Shown here: positions 44,242 to 53,906 of the stretch, piece after piece | Numbering within the stretch: position 1 is the first letter of the stretch | How the letters are laid out: every line of letters begins with the position of its first letter | NCBI GenBank assembly: GCA_002083365.1 | Contig: LVWS01000047.1 | Coordinates: 45,224 to 109,223 of the forward strand | DNA length: 64,000 nt | Source: Nitrospira sp. SG-bin1 | GTDB lineage: Bacteria; Nitrospirota; Nitrospiria; Nitrospirales; Nitrospiraceae | Direction: 5' to 3' | The notes under the pieces: generated by a model | Told to the model about the DNA's origin: nothing | Databases searched by the model: none | What the model saw: the letters and a program-made list of their open reading frames with translations, nothing else | Program-made: the position numbers and the translations under genes

Positions 44242-44880
44242 ATGGCGCGGATAGATTACTACAGAATTTTAGGCGTCTCTCGAGAAGCATCCGATGAGGA
44301 CATCAAGAAAGCCTATCGGAAGCTGGTATTCGAGCACCATCCCGACCGGAACCCTCATAAGACGGAGGCCGAAGAGCGAATTCGAGCGATCAACGTCGCC
44401 TATGAGATCGTCGGTGATCCTGAAAAACGACGAAGCTACGATCGGTTGTCCTGGGGAGATGAGCCGCGAGCCGCGGCGATCGATCCTGGGATCATTCTCA
44501 ACGACCTCGAACAGAAGCTGTTCGATGAAGGCCGGAAAGAATTGTTCGCGATCTTAATAAAAGATGTAACACGAGTGAAGGCGGAGCTTGCCATTGTCCG
44601 AGAGCGGATTGTAGCTGAGCAGGGGTACGATTCGTTCCTGGAATCAGTCGTGGCGGTGCGGGCGTCTGAAATCATGGGCGAGTTCGTGACGGACGACATG
44701 GAGCAGCGGAAACGGCGACTTCTTGAGGTCGCCACGGAAATGCTGGTGTCTCAGGGACTCGCCAAGCGAAGCGATGAAGGAGGAATCCGCTCACTTCGTT
44801 CTCGCTTGGAAGAGCAGTTTCACAAAGGTAGGATCCACGGCCTAGCTTCGGCGCTGGAGTTATTCTATGAACGCAAATGA
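44242..44880 (+). CDS. J-domain (DnaJ-like) protein
   Basis: The 212-residue protein has an N-terminal J domain (MARIDYYRILGVSREASDEDIKKAYRKLVFEHHPDRNP) with the catalytic HPD at 34-36. The following 140 residues are helical and lack the zinc-finger or substrate domains of true DnaJ, so this is a class III co-chaperone. It converges with the amidohydrolase gene, leaving 14 nt. Confidence 0.93.
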   Translation: MARIDYYRILGVSREASDEDIKKAYRKLVFEHHPDRNPHKTEAEERIRAINVAYEIVGDPEKRRSYDRLSWGDEPRAAAIDPGIILNDLEQKLFDEGRKELFAILIKDVTRVKAELAIVRERIVAEQGYDSFLESVVAVRASEIMGEFVTDDMEQRKRRLLEVATEMLVSQGLAKRSDEGGIRSLRSRLEEQFHKGRIHGLASALELFYERK

Positions 44881-44894
44881 TGGGCGGAGTGATG

Positions 44895-46100
44895 CTAGCT
44901 TGCGAGCGGTCCCGACACGAACTTGCCGGCCTTCATCACGCCCATGATCTTGTCTCGGTCTCGCAGCACATCGATCCGTTTGAGCGGGTTTCCTTTCACA
45001 ATCACCAGATCGGCTTCCATCCCTTTGGCCAATGTGCCGACTAAATCCTGAATCCCGATGAGCCGAGCCGCCGTGGCGGTCGAGGCGACAATGGCTTCCA
45101 TCGGCGTCATGCCCAACGCGACCATCCGCTCAAGCTCTTGCGCATTGTCCCCATGGTAATTGAACGGAGTTCCGGCATCGGTTCCCATGGCGATGGCGAT
45201 GCCGCTCCGATGGGCGGCTTTGAAGCTGGCCTGATGACGCTTGGTCATGGATTTGGCTTTTGCCAAGGCGCTTTCCGGGATGCCGCAGCCGGGTCGGCAA
45301 GCCGCGGTCGTTGCGAGAGCGGAAAGAGTCGGCACCATATAGACGCCGTGGCGCTTCATGAGCGCTCCAGACTCATCATCCAACAAGGTCGCATGTTCGA
45401 TCGATCGCACGCCGGCGTTGATCGCGTTCTTCATGCCGGCAGCGCCATGGGCATGGGCGGCGACTCGTTTCCCGGCTTGTTGTGCCGCATCGACCGCGGC
45501 CGCCAACTCCTCCATCGTCATTTGGGCCTCATCCGGCGAGGTGCCGGGCGTCAGCACTCCGCCTGAGGCTATGACCTTGATGACTCCGGCTCCGGCGGAG
45601 ACTTGCTCCGCCACAACCCGCCTGACCTGATCAACGCCTTCCACTTCCTTGCCGATAAATCTCGCATGCCCGCCGACCATGCAGATGGCGAGACCAGCGC
45701 CGATAATGCGTGGCCCTGGCATCAAACCCGATTCGACGGCCTGTTTCAGCGTGAAGATCGAATGATCCCGCGAACCCACGTCGCGCACCGTGGTAAATCC
45801 GGCGTCAATCGTAGCCTTCGCATGGGTGGCCGACTTCAGCAACGTATAGGACGGCTGTTCTGATTCCAGCGTGCTGACGACATCCGCCTCTCCGCCCAAG
45901 CACAGATGGACGTGACAGTCGATGAGTCCCGGGATCATCGAAAGGCCACGGCCGTCGATACGGGCTGCCCCTTTGGGAATTCGAACCTCATCGCTCGGGC
46001 CGACCGCCACGATCTTTGAGCCGCGCACGAGGAGCGTCGCACGGTCCTGAACCGCTCCGGTCCCATCGATGAGCCGCACGTGATGAACCGCAATCGTCAC
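44895..46100 (-). CDS. Amidohydrolase family protein (imidazolonepropionase/prolidase-like)
   Basis: The 401-residue metal-dependent hydrolase shows the metal-binding HVH in GLIDCHVHLCLGGE near residue 62, FTTVRDVGSRD, the Lys-region GVIKVIASGG, HAHGAAGMKNAINAGVRSIEHATLLD, and MGTDAGTPF. The pattern is that of imidazolonepropionase-like and Xaa-Pro dipeptidase-like amidohydrolases. Start GTG 46100 lies three bases after the stop of the aminotransferase gene, so the two are an operon. The exact substrate is not known. Confidence 0.92.
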   Translation of the reverse strand: MTIAVHHVRLIDGTGAVQDRATLLVRGSKIVAVGPSDEVRIPKGAARIDGRGLSMIPGLIDCHVHLCLGGEADVVSTLESEQPSYTLLKSATHAKATIDAGFTTVRDVGSRDHSIFTLKQAVESGLMPGPRIIGAGLAICMVGGHARFIGKEVEGVDQVRRVVAEQVSAGAGVIKVIASGGVLTPGTSPDEAQMTMEELAAAVDAAQQAGKRVAAHAHGAAGMKNAINAGVRSIEHATLLDDESGALMKRHGVYMVPTLSALATTAACRPGCGIPESALAKAKSMTKRHQASFKAAHRSGIAIAMGTDAGTPFNYHGDNAQELERMVALGMTPMEAIVASTATAARLIGIQDLVGTLAKGMEADLVIVKGNPLKRIDVLRDRDKIMGVMKAGKFVSGPLAS

Positions 46101-46103
46101 AAC

Positions 46104-47282
46104 CTACCGCCCCACGCTATAGATATGCGCCGCCGCTTGCAGCGCGGCCCCGGGAGTGGACACCCATCCGCTGCGAATGCCGATTTCCTCCATCGCGTTC
46201 AGCAGAGTCAGCACGTTCGCCTCGGTCGATGATTCTCCCATCAGCCCGATTCTCCAGACCTTTCCCTTGAGCAGGCTAAGGCCTCCGCCGATTTCGATAC
46301 CGAACCTCTGCAGCAATTGAGAACGCACGGCTGCCTCATCGATGTGTATTGGTATGGTGACGCAGATCAGCGTCGGAAGCCGTCGATCAGGGGGAGGCAA
46401 CGGGTCCAGACCAAGCGCCATCAGTCCTGCGAGCAGCGCGCGGCTATTCAGTTGATGGCGGGAAAATCGTGCCGGAAGCCCCTCTTCCTCGATGAGACGT
46501 AGCGCTTCCCGAAGGGCATAGACCATCGAAATCGGCGCCGTATGGTGGTAGGCACGGTTGTGCTCCGCCCAATAATCCGCGATGAGGGAAAGGTCAAGAT
46601 ACCAGCTTTGGCAGGGAGTGCGGCGGTTTTTGATGACGGACAGCGCGCGCGCGCTTACAGTCAAGGGAGCCAAGCCGGGCGGACAACTGAGGCATTTTTG
46701 CGTGGCGCTGTAGCACACATCGATACCCCATTGATCGACTTCAACTGGGATTCCACCGAGCGAGGTGACCGCATCGACGATCAACAGGGCGTTGTACTGA
46801 CGGCACAGGAGGCCGATCGGTTCGAGGGGTTGCCACGCCCCGGTCGATGTTTCAGCATGCACCAGCACCACAGCCTTCACGGGACTCGATTGCCGAAGTG
46901 CCGAGGCAATCATATCCGGTTCGATCACTTGCCCCCATGGTACTTCCAGCCGAATGGCCTTGCCTCCGCAGCGCTCCACCACTGTGGCGACTCGAGTGCC
47001 GAAGACACCATTGACACCCACCACAACGGCATCCCCTGGTTCAACAACGTTGACGACTGCCGCTTCCAACCCGGCTGATCCGGTCCCGGAGACGGCGATC
47101 GTCAATTGATTGGTTGTTGAGAAGACGCGGCGCAAAAGGGTTTGAATATCGGTCATCACTCCCAAGAATATCGGATCCAGATGCCCGACAAGCGGAGTCG
47201 CCAGGGCTTGCAGGACCCGGGGATGCACGAGGCTAGGACCTGGCCCCAAGAGCAATCGTCGTGGGGCGACAAAATTCTCCAT
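46104..47282 (-). CDS. Class V aminotransferase (alanine/serine-glyoxylate aminotransferase family)
   Basis: The 392-residue PLP enzyme begins MENFVAPRRLLLGPGPSLVHPRVLQALATPLVGHLDP and has GTGSAGLEAAVVNVVEPGD near residue 65, DAVTSLGGIPVEVDQWGIDV and the PLP-lysine region YSATQKCLSCPPGLA near residue 195. It transaminates glyoxylate or a related keto acid, or acts like a phosphonate transaminase; specificity is unknown. ATG 47282 is preferred over 47324. It pairs with the amidohydrolase gene. Confidence 0.93.
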   Translation of the reverse strand: MENFVAPRRLLLGPGPSLVHPRVLQALATPLVGHLDPIFLGVMTDIQTLLRRVFSTTNQLTIAVSGTGSAGLEAAVVNVVEPGDAVVVGVNGVFGTRVATVVERCGGKAIRLEVPWGQVIEPDMIASALRQSSPVKAVVLVHAETSTGAWQPLEPIGLLCRQYNALLIVDAVTSLGGIPVEVDQWGIDVCYSATQKCLSCPPGLAPLTVSARALSVIKNRRTPCQSWYLDLSLIADYWAEHNRAYHHTAPISMVYALREALRLIEEEGLPARFSRHQLNSRALLAGLMALGLDPLPPPDRRLPTLICVTIPIHIDEAAVRSQLLQRFGIEIGGGLSLLKGKVWRIGLMGESSTEANVLTLLNAMEEIGIRSGWVSTPGAALQAAAHIYSVGR

Positions 47283-47426
47283 CACTACAGGGCTCCTGAA
47301 ATGTCGCGCGGTTAGTATAGCCAAGTCCGATGGGTAAGGCTATGTGAGAAACTCCGGGTAGGCGTGCTTCCTAGCCACTTTGAGGGGATTTGGTGAGGTG
47401 GTGCCCCATGGTATAGTCAGCCCCTC

Positions 47427-48920
47427 ATGAGTGAACAGACCCTTGTGATCGAACAAGTACCGGACCTCCCACGGTGCGACCAGCCTGCAGTCCCCAAATC
47501 GATAGCGCCCTATAGCTCTCGATGGTCTCTCATTGTCAGCGGGGTATGCGCCGGCGTTCTGATCGCCGCGCTCGGGGCGGTGCTGTGGTTTTCGGCGACG
47601 CTCCCCAAGCTCCAGCGATTTGAGGACCCGGATCACGCGCTTGAACTGATGGTCGGCCGCACGTTGGATGTGCAAGACAGTCTTCGCCATGTGCCGGAAT
47701 GGCAACGATGGTTGACTGATTGGACGTTGGGCAGCGATGCGGAAACCAGGCGGGAAGCCATCCAGTGGTACCGGGAACTGATAGAAACAACCGATGATCC
47801 CCACTCCAAGCTTCGGCTGGCCATTCTCCTCGGGGAGTCCGGACAGGAAGCAGCGGCACTCGTCGAAGCCAAGGGGTGGCAAAACGGTGGTACGTCCGCG
47901 TTGCTCTTTGGGCAACTGATCGAAGCGGCTTATGGCCCTCAGCCGCTGGATCGGCCGGGAGAAGCGGAACTGCAGGCCATACTGGCGGAGGCGCTGCCTA
48001 GGGGATGGTTCTATAGTCATCTTGCCGGACGGTTGGCACAGCGTGCGGGCCATCAGGATCTCTTGGCGACGATCGAAGATCAACGTCTACACAGCGCTGA
48101 TCGGACTCAGCAATGGATTCGCCCATTGATCGCCTTCGAGATGGTGAGTTTGGTGATTGGTTCGGTGATGTTGTGGGGCATGTTGAGGCTGCAGGGTCAG
48201 CGGATCGACATCTTCCGTCTCCACATACCCGGTGTTCCCCCTCCATGGTCCGGAGAAACAGCCGCCGCGATTCTCCTCCGGGGCGGTGCCTTGGGAGTGG
48301 TCATGACCGTAGGGATTTTGTCGACTCCATCCTTTGGGCAAGGGGCGTTGCGCGCAGTGACCATTCCCTTGGCCTATGTCCCGCTGTTGATCCTCGCCTA
48401 TGTCCAACTGCTTAAGCCGGCCGGTCTGACGTTCCAGAACGGCTTCGGTCTCAAGATCAAACGAGAGCATGTGGGACGCCTGACCGGCACGATCCTCGCG
48501 GTTGTCGCAGCCGGTCTGTGGGGTGAATGGGTGATAGGGCGGGCCGCCGAGTACCTGAATCTTACCAATCATTGGACGGAATGGTTTGATCAAGATCTCG
48601 TGTGGGGAGGTCCGTCGGCGACAGCCGTGAGTATGCTGGAATATGTCGTCTTTGCCCCCTTTTTCGAGGAACTGGCGTTTCGTGGGTTGCTCTTCGCGAT
48701 GCTTCGCCGCCGCTTCGCGTTCCTGCCTGCCGCGGCGATCAGCACCAGTCTGTTTGCTCTTGCGCACGGCTATAGCTTGATTGGTTTTCTGAGCGTCTTT
48801 TGGAGCGGATTCCTCTGGGCGTGGATCTACGAACGGACGGGGAGTTTGATTCCCGGTATGGCCGCCCACGCCGTGAACAACTTGCTCGTGAGCCTCACGG
48901 TGATGGCGCTGCTTCGTTGA
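47427..48920 (+). CDS. CPBP family intramembrane (CAAX-type) metalloprotease
   Basis: The 497-residue membrane protein has an N-terminal helix (residues 30-60), a long soluble stretch, then several hydrophobic segments. The active-site motifs appear in the last third: EELAFRGLLF near residue 413 (Glu-Glu-x3-Arg) and SLFALAHG with the zinc His near residue 440, followed by GSLIPGMAAHAVNN. The 230-residue N-terminal extension is not part of the usual domain. Its 3' end overlaps the convergent epimerase gene by 26 nt. Confidence 0.88.
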   Translation: MSEQTLVIEQVPDLPRCDQPAVPKSIAPYSSRWSLIVSGVCAGVLIAALGAVLWFSATLPKLQRFEDPDHALELMVGRTLDVQDSLRHVPEWQRWLTDWTLGSDAETRREAIQWYRELIETTDDPHSKLRLAILLGESGQEAAALVEAKGWQNGGTSALLFGQLIEAAYGPQPLDRPGEAELQAILAEALPRGWFYSHLAGRLAQRAGHQDLLATIEDQRLHSADRTQQWIRPLIAFEMVSLVIGSVMLWGMLRLQGQRIDIFRLHIPGVPPPWSGETAAAILLRGGALGVVMTVGILSTPSFGQGALRAVTIPLAYVPLLILAYVQLLKPAGLTFQNGFGLKIKREHVGRLTGTILAVVAAGLWGEWVIGRAAEYLNLTNHWTEWFDQDLVWGGPSATAVSMLEYVVFAPFFEELAFRGLLFAMLRRRFAFLPAAAISTSLFALAHGYSLIGFLSVFWSGFLWAWIYERTGSLIPGMAAHAVNNLLVSLTVMALLR

Positions 48921-49728
48921 CCGTGTTCCGCTGTATCAGCTCAAGCCCCTCGAAGAGATCCTCGTAACGCAGGCTTGTCCCATCCGATTTCAGCAACTCG
49001 CACAACCGCTCGTTCCTGATCCGCTTTCCGACAGTGGCGGGCTCCTGAGAGTCGAAGGATCGAATGCCCCATCGTTGCTCAACCACCGCACAGATCTCCC
49101 TCCAAGTTTTTGGGCTTCCATCGCTGATGTTGTAGACCGTTCCGGGGCCGGCATGTGCCAGCGCCGCAAGGCAGGATGAAGCCAGATCGTCAACATGAAT
49201 GAAGTTGACATACTTGGGTGAACGGTTCACGCGGCCTGCTTTGATCCACTCGGCAGGATCGCGACCTGGTCCGTAGATTCCCGCCACTCGCAAGACAATG
49301 GCTCCATACGTGCTTCGCAAGAGTTCTTCGCCTTGTACCCGTGGTTTTGTCAGATCAATCGCCGCGGTTTCATCGACCCATGGTGGAGGGTATTCGGCAG
49401 CGATGCCGATGTCATAGGCTGAGGTACTGCCGAGCACTACCAGCCGGCGGGTTCGTAACGATGCGACATCGGCGAATTGCCGCACCAACTCGATCGGGAC
49501 GGCGGGAAAACACCATAGGATGTCGGTTGACGGCGGAATCGCCTGCCATGTCTCAAACCGTGCCAGGTCGAATCGTACCCGTTGGTCCATACGCAGATGT
49601 GTGAGATGTCGGTCGGGATCTCGACTGCTGGCGAAGACATGAGGGTAGCGGTGCCGCGCGAGAGGCAGGAGAAACTTGGCGGTGTAGCCCGATCCGAGAA
49701 TGGTGAGTGAATGATGCAAGGCAATCAA
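48895..49728 (-). CDS. NAD(P)-binding epimerase/reductase-like (SDR) protein
   Basis: The roughly 277-residue Rossmann protein starts ILGSGYTAKFLLPLARHRYPHVFASSRD, where GSGYTA replaces the standard GxxGxxG, as in atypical SDRs of the YeeZ type. Later parts fit the extended SDR (VLGSTSAYDI, GIYGPGRDPAEWIKAGRVNRSPKYVNFIHVDDLASSCLAAL, YNISDGSPKTWRE). A TTG at 49728 with GGAAG just upstream is chosen; the frame extends to 49782 without a better site. The substrate is unknown. Confidence 0.82.
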   Translation of the reverse strand: MIALHHSLTILGSGYTAKFLLPLARHRYPHVFASSRDPDRHLTHLRMDQRVRFDLARFETWQAIPPSTDILWCFPAVPIELVRQFADVASLRTRRLVVLGSTSAYDIGIAAEYPPPWVDETAAIDLTKPRVQGEELLRSTYGAIVLRVAGIYGPGRDPAEWIKAGRVNRSPKYVNFIHVDDLASSCLAALAHAGPGTVYNISDGSPKTWREICAVVEQRWGIRSFDSQEPATVGKRIRNERLCELLKSDGTSLRYEDLFEGLELIQRNTVNEAAPSP

Positions 49729-49869
49729 CTTCCGTGTGGGTCGGCACGCAGTGTGCCAGTGAGAAGCGACAGAGTCCAACAAAAAAATTCATTTTCATTG
49801 GTGTACGTATTTTCTCGTGCTATAGGAGGAACAGATCACTCACATCGGAGACGAACAAAAGGACGTCCT

Positions 49870-50988
49870 ATGAACACACGATCGTTGTCATGGCTCGCGT
49901 TGCCATTGGTGCTGTTGTCGGCCGGTTGTCCTGAAGGCGGCGGAGGAGAGGGAGGCTTTCAAGGAACATCGGCTGTCCTGTATACGGCCAACGACGGTTC
50001 CAATACCATCTCGGGATTCACAATCGGAGCCGGAGGGGCGTTAAGTGCGACCAATCCCGCGACGTTTGGAACGAATAACCCGGAGTGGCTGACGGTTTCG
50101 TCAAATGGCCAGCTCCTCTACGCATCGAACCAAGGTAATCACACGATATCGGGTTTCACCGTCAACGGAACAACCGGAGTGTTGACATCCATCGGAACGC
50201 CAACGGCTGTCCCGGGGACCAATCCGTCTCCGCGCGGGATCACCGTCACACCGAATCGGCAGTTCCTCTATGTGGCGAACAGTGCCACAAATACCGTCGC
50301 GGGATTCTCAATCGGGGCGGGAGGTGTTTTGACCGCGACTGCTCAAGGCACTATCGGGACAGGTGGGACCTTGGCGAGAGGGATTGTGGTTGCACCGAAC
50401 GGGCAATTCCTCTATGTGGCGAATTCCGGAAGTAACACGATTTCCGCCTTTACAATCGGTGCGGGCGGGGCTCTCACCTCATTAGGCACAGTTTCGACTG
50501 GTGCTGGATCCGCTCCCGAGGGATTGGCGATATCTCCCGATGGCGCGTTTCTGTTTGTGGCGTATCAGGGAACGGACCGCGTCGCGGCTTTTGCCATTGG
50601 AGGCGGGGGAGCTTTAACCCCAGCTGTTCCGCAAGCGAGTTTTCCGACAGGGACTGGTGGCGAAGGTCCGCAGAGGGTGGCCATCTCACCGAATGGATCT
50701 TTTTTGTATGCCACGAATACCGCCACGAACGAGGTCGCCGCATTCACTGTCGGCAGCGGCGGTCAGCTCACGCTGCTGAACCCTAATACAAGTACCGGGG
50801 CAGGCACGACCCCGATCGGCATTACCATAGATCCTACAGGCCAGTTTTTGTATGTGGCGAATAGCGGCATGAATGAAGTCCGAGGCTATAGGATCGGAGC
50901 GGGGGGTGCGTTGACGCCAACAATCCCAGCTACCTTCTCAGTGCTTCCACAGGTTCCCATAGGAATCGCCACGCCGGGTCGGCCCTAA
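49870..50988 (+). CDS. YVTN-type seven-bladed beta-propeller lipoprotein
   Basis: The 372-residue protein starts at ATG 49870 and has lipobox LSAGC. After a Gly linker (PEGGGGEGG) it consists of seven repeats of about 50 residues, each with phrases such as YVANSGSNTISAFTIGAGGALTSLGTVSTG. It is of the lactonase/YncE-like propeller group and is very regular. No catalytic residues were assigned. Repeat unit DNA is similar enough to be recombination-prone. Confidence 0.85.
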   Translation: MNTRSLSWLALPLVLLSAGCPEGGGGEGGFQGTSAVLYTANDGSNTISGFTIGAGGALSATNPATFGTNNPEWLTVSSNGQLLYASNQGNHTISGFTVNGTTGVLTSIGTPTAVPGTNPSPRGITVTPNRQFLYVANSATNTVAGFSIGAGGVLTATAQGTIGTGGTLARGIVVAPNGQFLYVANSGSNTISAFTIGAGGALTSLGTVSTGAGSAPEGLAISPDGAFLFVAYQGTDRVAAFAIGGGGALTPAVPQASFPTGTGGEGPQRVAISPNGSFLYATNTATNEVAAFTVGSGGQLTLLNPNTSTGAGTTPIGITIDPTGQFLYVANSGMNEVRGYRIGAGGALTPTIPATFSVLPQVPIGIATPGRP

Positions 50989-51066
50989 ACCTTTTCTGAA
51001 GATAGATCGGTGTTCGTGGGTCAAGCAATGGTCAAGCAATGCATCAGGAAGCCCAAAACGGTCTCA

Positions 51067-51402
51067 TTAAGCTACGTCTTTGCGTTTGAGCAAATCCGCC
51101 AGCTGGGCGAAAGGAGTGAAAGTTGAGGGCCGTTCTTGTTCCAGCCTCCGTGGCGCCTCATCGGACTGGTCCACTAGCAGATGCCGCTGATGCTCGTTGT
51201 CGTGGCAGTAGAGACAGAGCAATTCCCAGTTGCTGCCATCGAGCGGATTGTTATCATGGTTGTGGTCCTTATGATGGACCGTGAGCTGATTCAGTTTCTT
51301 GCCGTCAAACTCGCGTCCGCAGTGCGCGCAGATCCATGGAAAGAGTTTGAGGGCAAGGGCTCGATAGGACTGCTTGTCAGGATGGGCGGTCTTCCGTGCC
51401 AT
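51067..51402 (-). CDS. yajD: YajD-family HNH nuclease
   Basis: The 111-residue protein has WICAHCGREF with a CxxC pair near residues 25-28, the HNH core LTVHHKDHNHDNNPLDGSNWELLCLYCHDNEHQ, and the second Cys pair in CLYC. This matches the YajD family of stand-alone HNH proteins. ATG 51402 (MARKTAHPDK) is preferred over 51414. The biological target is unknown. Confidence 0.92.
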   Translation of the reverse strand: MARKTAHPDKQSYRALALKLFPWICAHCGREFDGKKLNQLTVHHKDHNHDNNPLDGSNWELLCLYCHDNEHQRHLLVDQSDEAPRRLEQERPSTFTPFAQLADLLKRKDVA

Positions 51403-51780
51403 GAGAGCCTCCACGAGGTCGGCGACTCAGCACGTGCTTATTGTACACCAGGTTTTGGACTAAAGCATGCCACACACGGGAATATGGACCGAGAACGCAA
51501 TCAGGTGTAACGCCCTTTGATCCTTCGTCGCGCTCAATTACTGTACGGTTCTTCCGTTAAGCTCGCCGGGAGCACTACCAAACCTCGTCATGCGCATCGT
51601 GGACCCCACTCTGCCGTAGGTCATACGGCATATCGGTAACCATCATTTTCCGCGGGCCTCCATGAATGCCTGTCTCCTTGTAGTGAGGGACAATAAGGCC
51701 GCATGCTGTTCCTCAACCAGGGAGTCCCGGACACCGTGCTTTTCCCTTTCGCAATCGTACACACGGCGAAGGGCGACTTT
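51403..51780. other. Intergenic gap without recognised features
   Basis: No gene, RNA or convincing repeat was seen. The short frames present lack ribosome-binding sites and coding character. Confidence 0.5.
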
Positions 51781-52905
51781 TTATACAATCCAAAACGATT
51801 TCCTGCCGTACGAACACCCATTGATTTGGATCTCCACCTCGTGGCGCCCGCGAAAGAGTTTTCGCGTCGTCATATGCTCGCGCAGCAGGTGACGTTTTGT
51901 GAGAGTCATGCGCTCGGCCTTGGGCAGCAGGAACTTCTTGAGCTTGAAGACCTTCCGGCCGTTGAGCCGCCCCACGTGGTTCTGAAAATACAAGACGTAG
52001 TCGGCGATAAGGTGTGCCGCCTCCCCAGCGCAAAGGGTAAATGAAAACTCGAGGGCGGTATTCATGTGGACGGTTTCGGGTACGATGAAGTCCGAGACGC
52101 GCACATCGGGCTTAGGTGAGACACCCAAGAGCCGCATGGCTCGAGGGTGGCCGCCCTTGATGAGCGTGCGTAGGGCATGGCTGATGATAAAGTCCATTTC
52201 CTCCGGCGTTTGTCGCCTGGATCGTTTCCAACGTTCAAGAGTCTGGAGCGCAAGGTCAGGAGCAAGTTTAGAAATATCGTTGATGTGATTGGCCACCGAG
52301 CGAGTGACGAAACGTGTCCGGTCGGAGAAGAGGGTGTCAAGGAGGGGGATCGGAGCGGTGATGGGGATGGCGATGGACTTTGACCATGGCAGTTTCGGGC
52401 GCGTACCTTCGCTGCAGAGCCTGCGGACATGATAGTGCCGGTCTCTGCTCCATTTGGACAGCACACGCAATGTTTCGTCGGGAAACGCGTTGATGAAGCA
52501 GCGTATGGCGTCCTCGACGGAAAAGCGCATGGTGAGTTCGCGGAGCGCGTGGAGTGACACGCGCAAGTCTCTCTTGCTGCAGCCGTTTCTGGCCACATAT
52601 TCCGCGTATGACGCGTAGATAAAATCGCCGAAATCGTTGTCGGAGAGAGTGGGATCATTGGGTGCCGGGAGCGAACGAAGAAGAATATGAACCGCCTGAC
52701 GATAGTTACTCGGAAGGTGGAGCCTTAGACATTCTGCAATCCACGCAATGCGAGCTTTGAGTTCAAGCTCGGGAAACTTCTTGATTGCATCGCGAACGAA
52801 TGTCTCGGCATGAAAAGACCGATGCGCGCCATGTAATTCAGCCGCGATCTGTTCAACTTTGGTTTTATTGAAGAGCAAGTCTTTGAGCAAGACCGCTTGA
52901 GCCAT
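51781..52905 (-). CDS. AlkD-like DNA alkylation repair (HEAT-repeat) protein
   Basis: The 374-residue protein is all helical with the phrase KWSRDRHYHVRRLCSEGTRPKLPWSKSI, the AlkD/DNA-alkylation-repair signature in which HEAT-like repeats carry conserved Trp-Asp/Arg-Arg positions. It is longer than AlkD (about 230 residues); the C-terminal 100 residues (LEFSFTLCAGEAAHLIADYVLYFQNHVGRLNGRKVFKLKK) form a second, beta-rich segment seen in a subset of these proteins. ATG 52905 is the start. Removal of alkylated bases is the family role; the activity is not shown here. Confidence 0.82.
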   Translation of the reverse strand: MAQAVLLKDLLFNKTKVEQIAAELHGAHRSFHAETFVRDAIKKFPELELKARIAWIAECLRLHLPSNYRQAVHILLRSLPAPNDPTLSDNDFGDFIYASYAEYVARNGCSKRDLRVSLHALRELTMRFSVEDAIRCFINAFPDETLRVLSKWSRDRHYHVRRLCSEGTRPKLPWSKSIAIPITAPIPLLDTLFSDRTRFVTRSVANHINDISKLAPDLALQTLERWKRSRRQTPEEMDFIISHALRTLIKGGHPRAMRLLGVSPKPDVRVSDFIVPETVHMNTALEFSFTLCAGEAAHLIADYVLYFQNHVGRLNGRKVFKLKKFLLPKAERMTLTKRHLLREHMTTRKLFRGRHEVEIQINGCSYGRKSFWIV

Positions 52906-53002
52906 GTGATTACCTGCTGATGAGAAACGGCACGATGACGCCTGTGCACATGGGTTCGCTCCTACACAAGATCGTCATGCTTCATGTAACGAAAGCGCAA
53001 AG

Positions 53003-53188
53003 TCATTCGGGCTTCGCTGGAGCTGAACCTTCCCACAAAAATAACGCGGCTGCCACAACCACGTAGGCGAATGCGATGTACCATAGGAAATTGAATTCGA
53101 TCGAGGCGGCCAAAAAGACCGCCTCCGAAATCACGGCACCGAATATCAACATCAGTAATCCAACCCAATTGAACCAACGCATATTCAT
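53003..53188 (-). CDS. Small two-helix membrane protein
   Basis: The 61-residue product begins at ATG 53188, with AAGGAGG upstream (a second ATG in another frame is interleaved). Two hydrophobic segments, LLMLIFGAVISEAVFLAA and YIAFAYVVVAAALFLW, are separated by a short turn, with a charged tail SAPAKPE. No family was recognised. Confidence 0.68.
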   Translation of the reverse strand: MNMRWFNWVGLLMLIFGAVISEAVFLAASIEFNFLWYIAFAYVVVAAALFLWEGSAPAKPE

Positions 53189-53396
53189 GCATGGCCTCCT
53201 TGTGGTCGCCTCTCCTAGGTGCGAACCCGGGAATTGTAGGCCGCTGCCACGGACAATGGCTAGACCGGAATGGATGCCTAAGTACAACTATCTCATTGGG
53301 GAGCGCGTCGCCGCGCCCAACAAGATACGAGCGGAAGTGAGGCCTTTTGAGGGCTAACGAATTGCACGCGTATGCCGGGAAGGAATAGGGAGAGGC

Positions 53397-53897
53397 TCAA
53401 CCGGGAAGTGTGGTTGCTCCACAGGCCACGTCTCGGAGCGCCTGATTGATGCTACCTGGTTCCACCGGTCGCCCATCGCCTTGTTCGACCAATACCGCAT
53501 TGCGAGCTCCGGTGCCCATATGCTGGGAATACTCCGAAGAGGCTAAGAGCCGAACACGGTTGTGTGCGCAGTCGAACTCCTTGTGCGTTTTTGCCGAGAA
53601 AAATCGGTGCGGGCTCATCATAAACATCCCAAACGGCGCATTCCCTTGCATCACTTTATAGTCTGTCAACTGCCACAGCGTCACGCGATCGCCGTCTCGG
53701 CGAATTGTCTTGGGATCGTAGTACACCATTTCCCTGGATGGGGATTGGTAGGCACTATCGACCGCTACCCACGTTCCTCCGGGGGGCATCTCGCCATATC
53801 CCTGAGGGTGACGGATTTGATAACCGGAGTCTCCACAGGACGTGAGAATGAGAAGGAGGACAGAGAAAAAAAGGCCGATGCCGATTGCCCGGCGCAT
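53397..53897 (-). CDS. Lipoprotein of the surface-adhesin E-like group
   Basis: The 166-residue protein has signal MRRAIGIGLFFSVLLLILTSCG with lipobox LTSC. The body WVAVDSAYQSPSREMVYYDPKTIRRDGDRVTLWQLTDYKVM and EFDCAHNRVRLLASSEYSQHMG shows the pattern of the surface-adhesin protein E (PF16747-like) fold, which is shared by many unrelated periplasmic proteins. It is probably co-transcribed with the Sel1-like gene, 9 nt apart on the same strand. Confidence 0.75.
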   Translation of the reverse strand: MRRAIGIGLFFSVLLLILTSCGDSGYQIRHPQGYGEMPPGGTWVAVDSAYQSPSREMVYYDPKTIRRDGDRVTLWQLTDYKVMQGNAPFGMFMMSPHRFFSAKTHKEFDCAHNRVRLLASSEYSQHMGTGARNAVLVEQGDGRPVEPGSINQALRDVACGATTLPG

Positions 53898-53906
53898 AGC
53901 GCATTC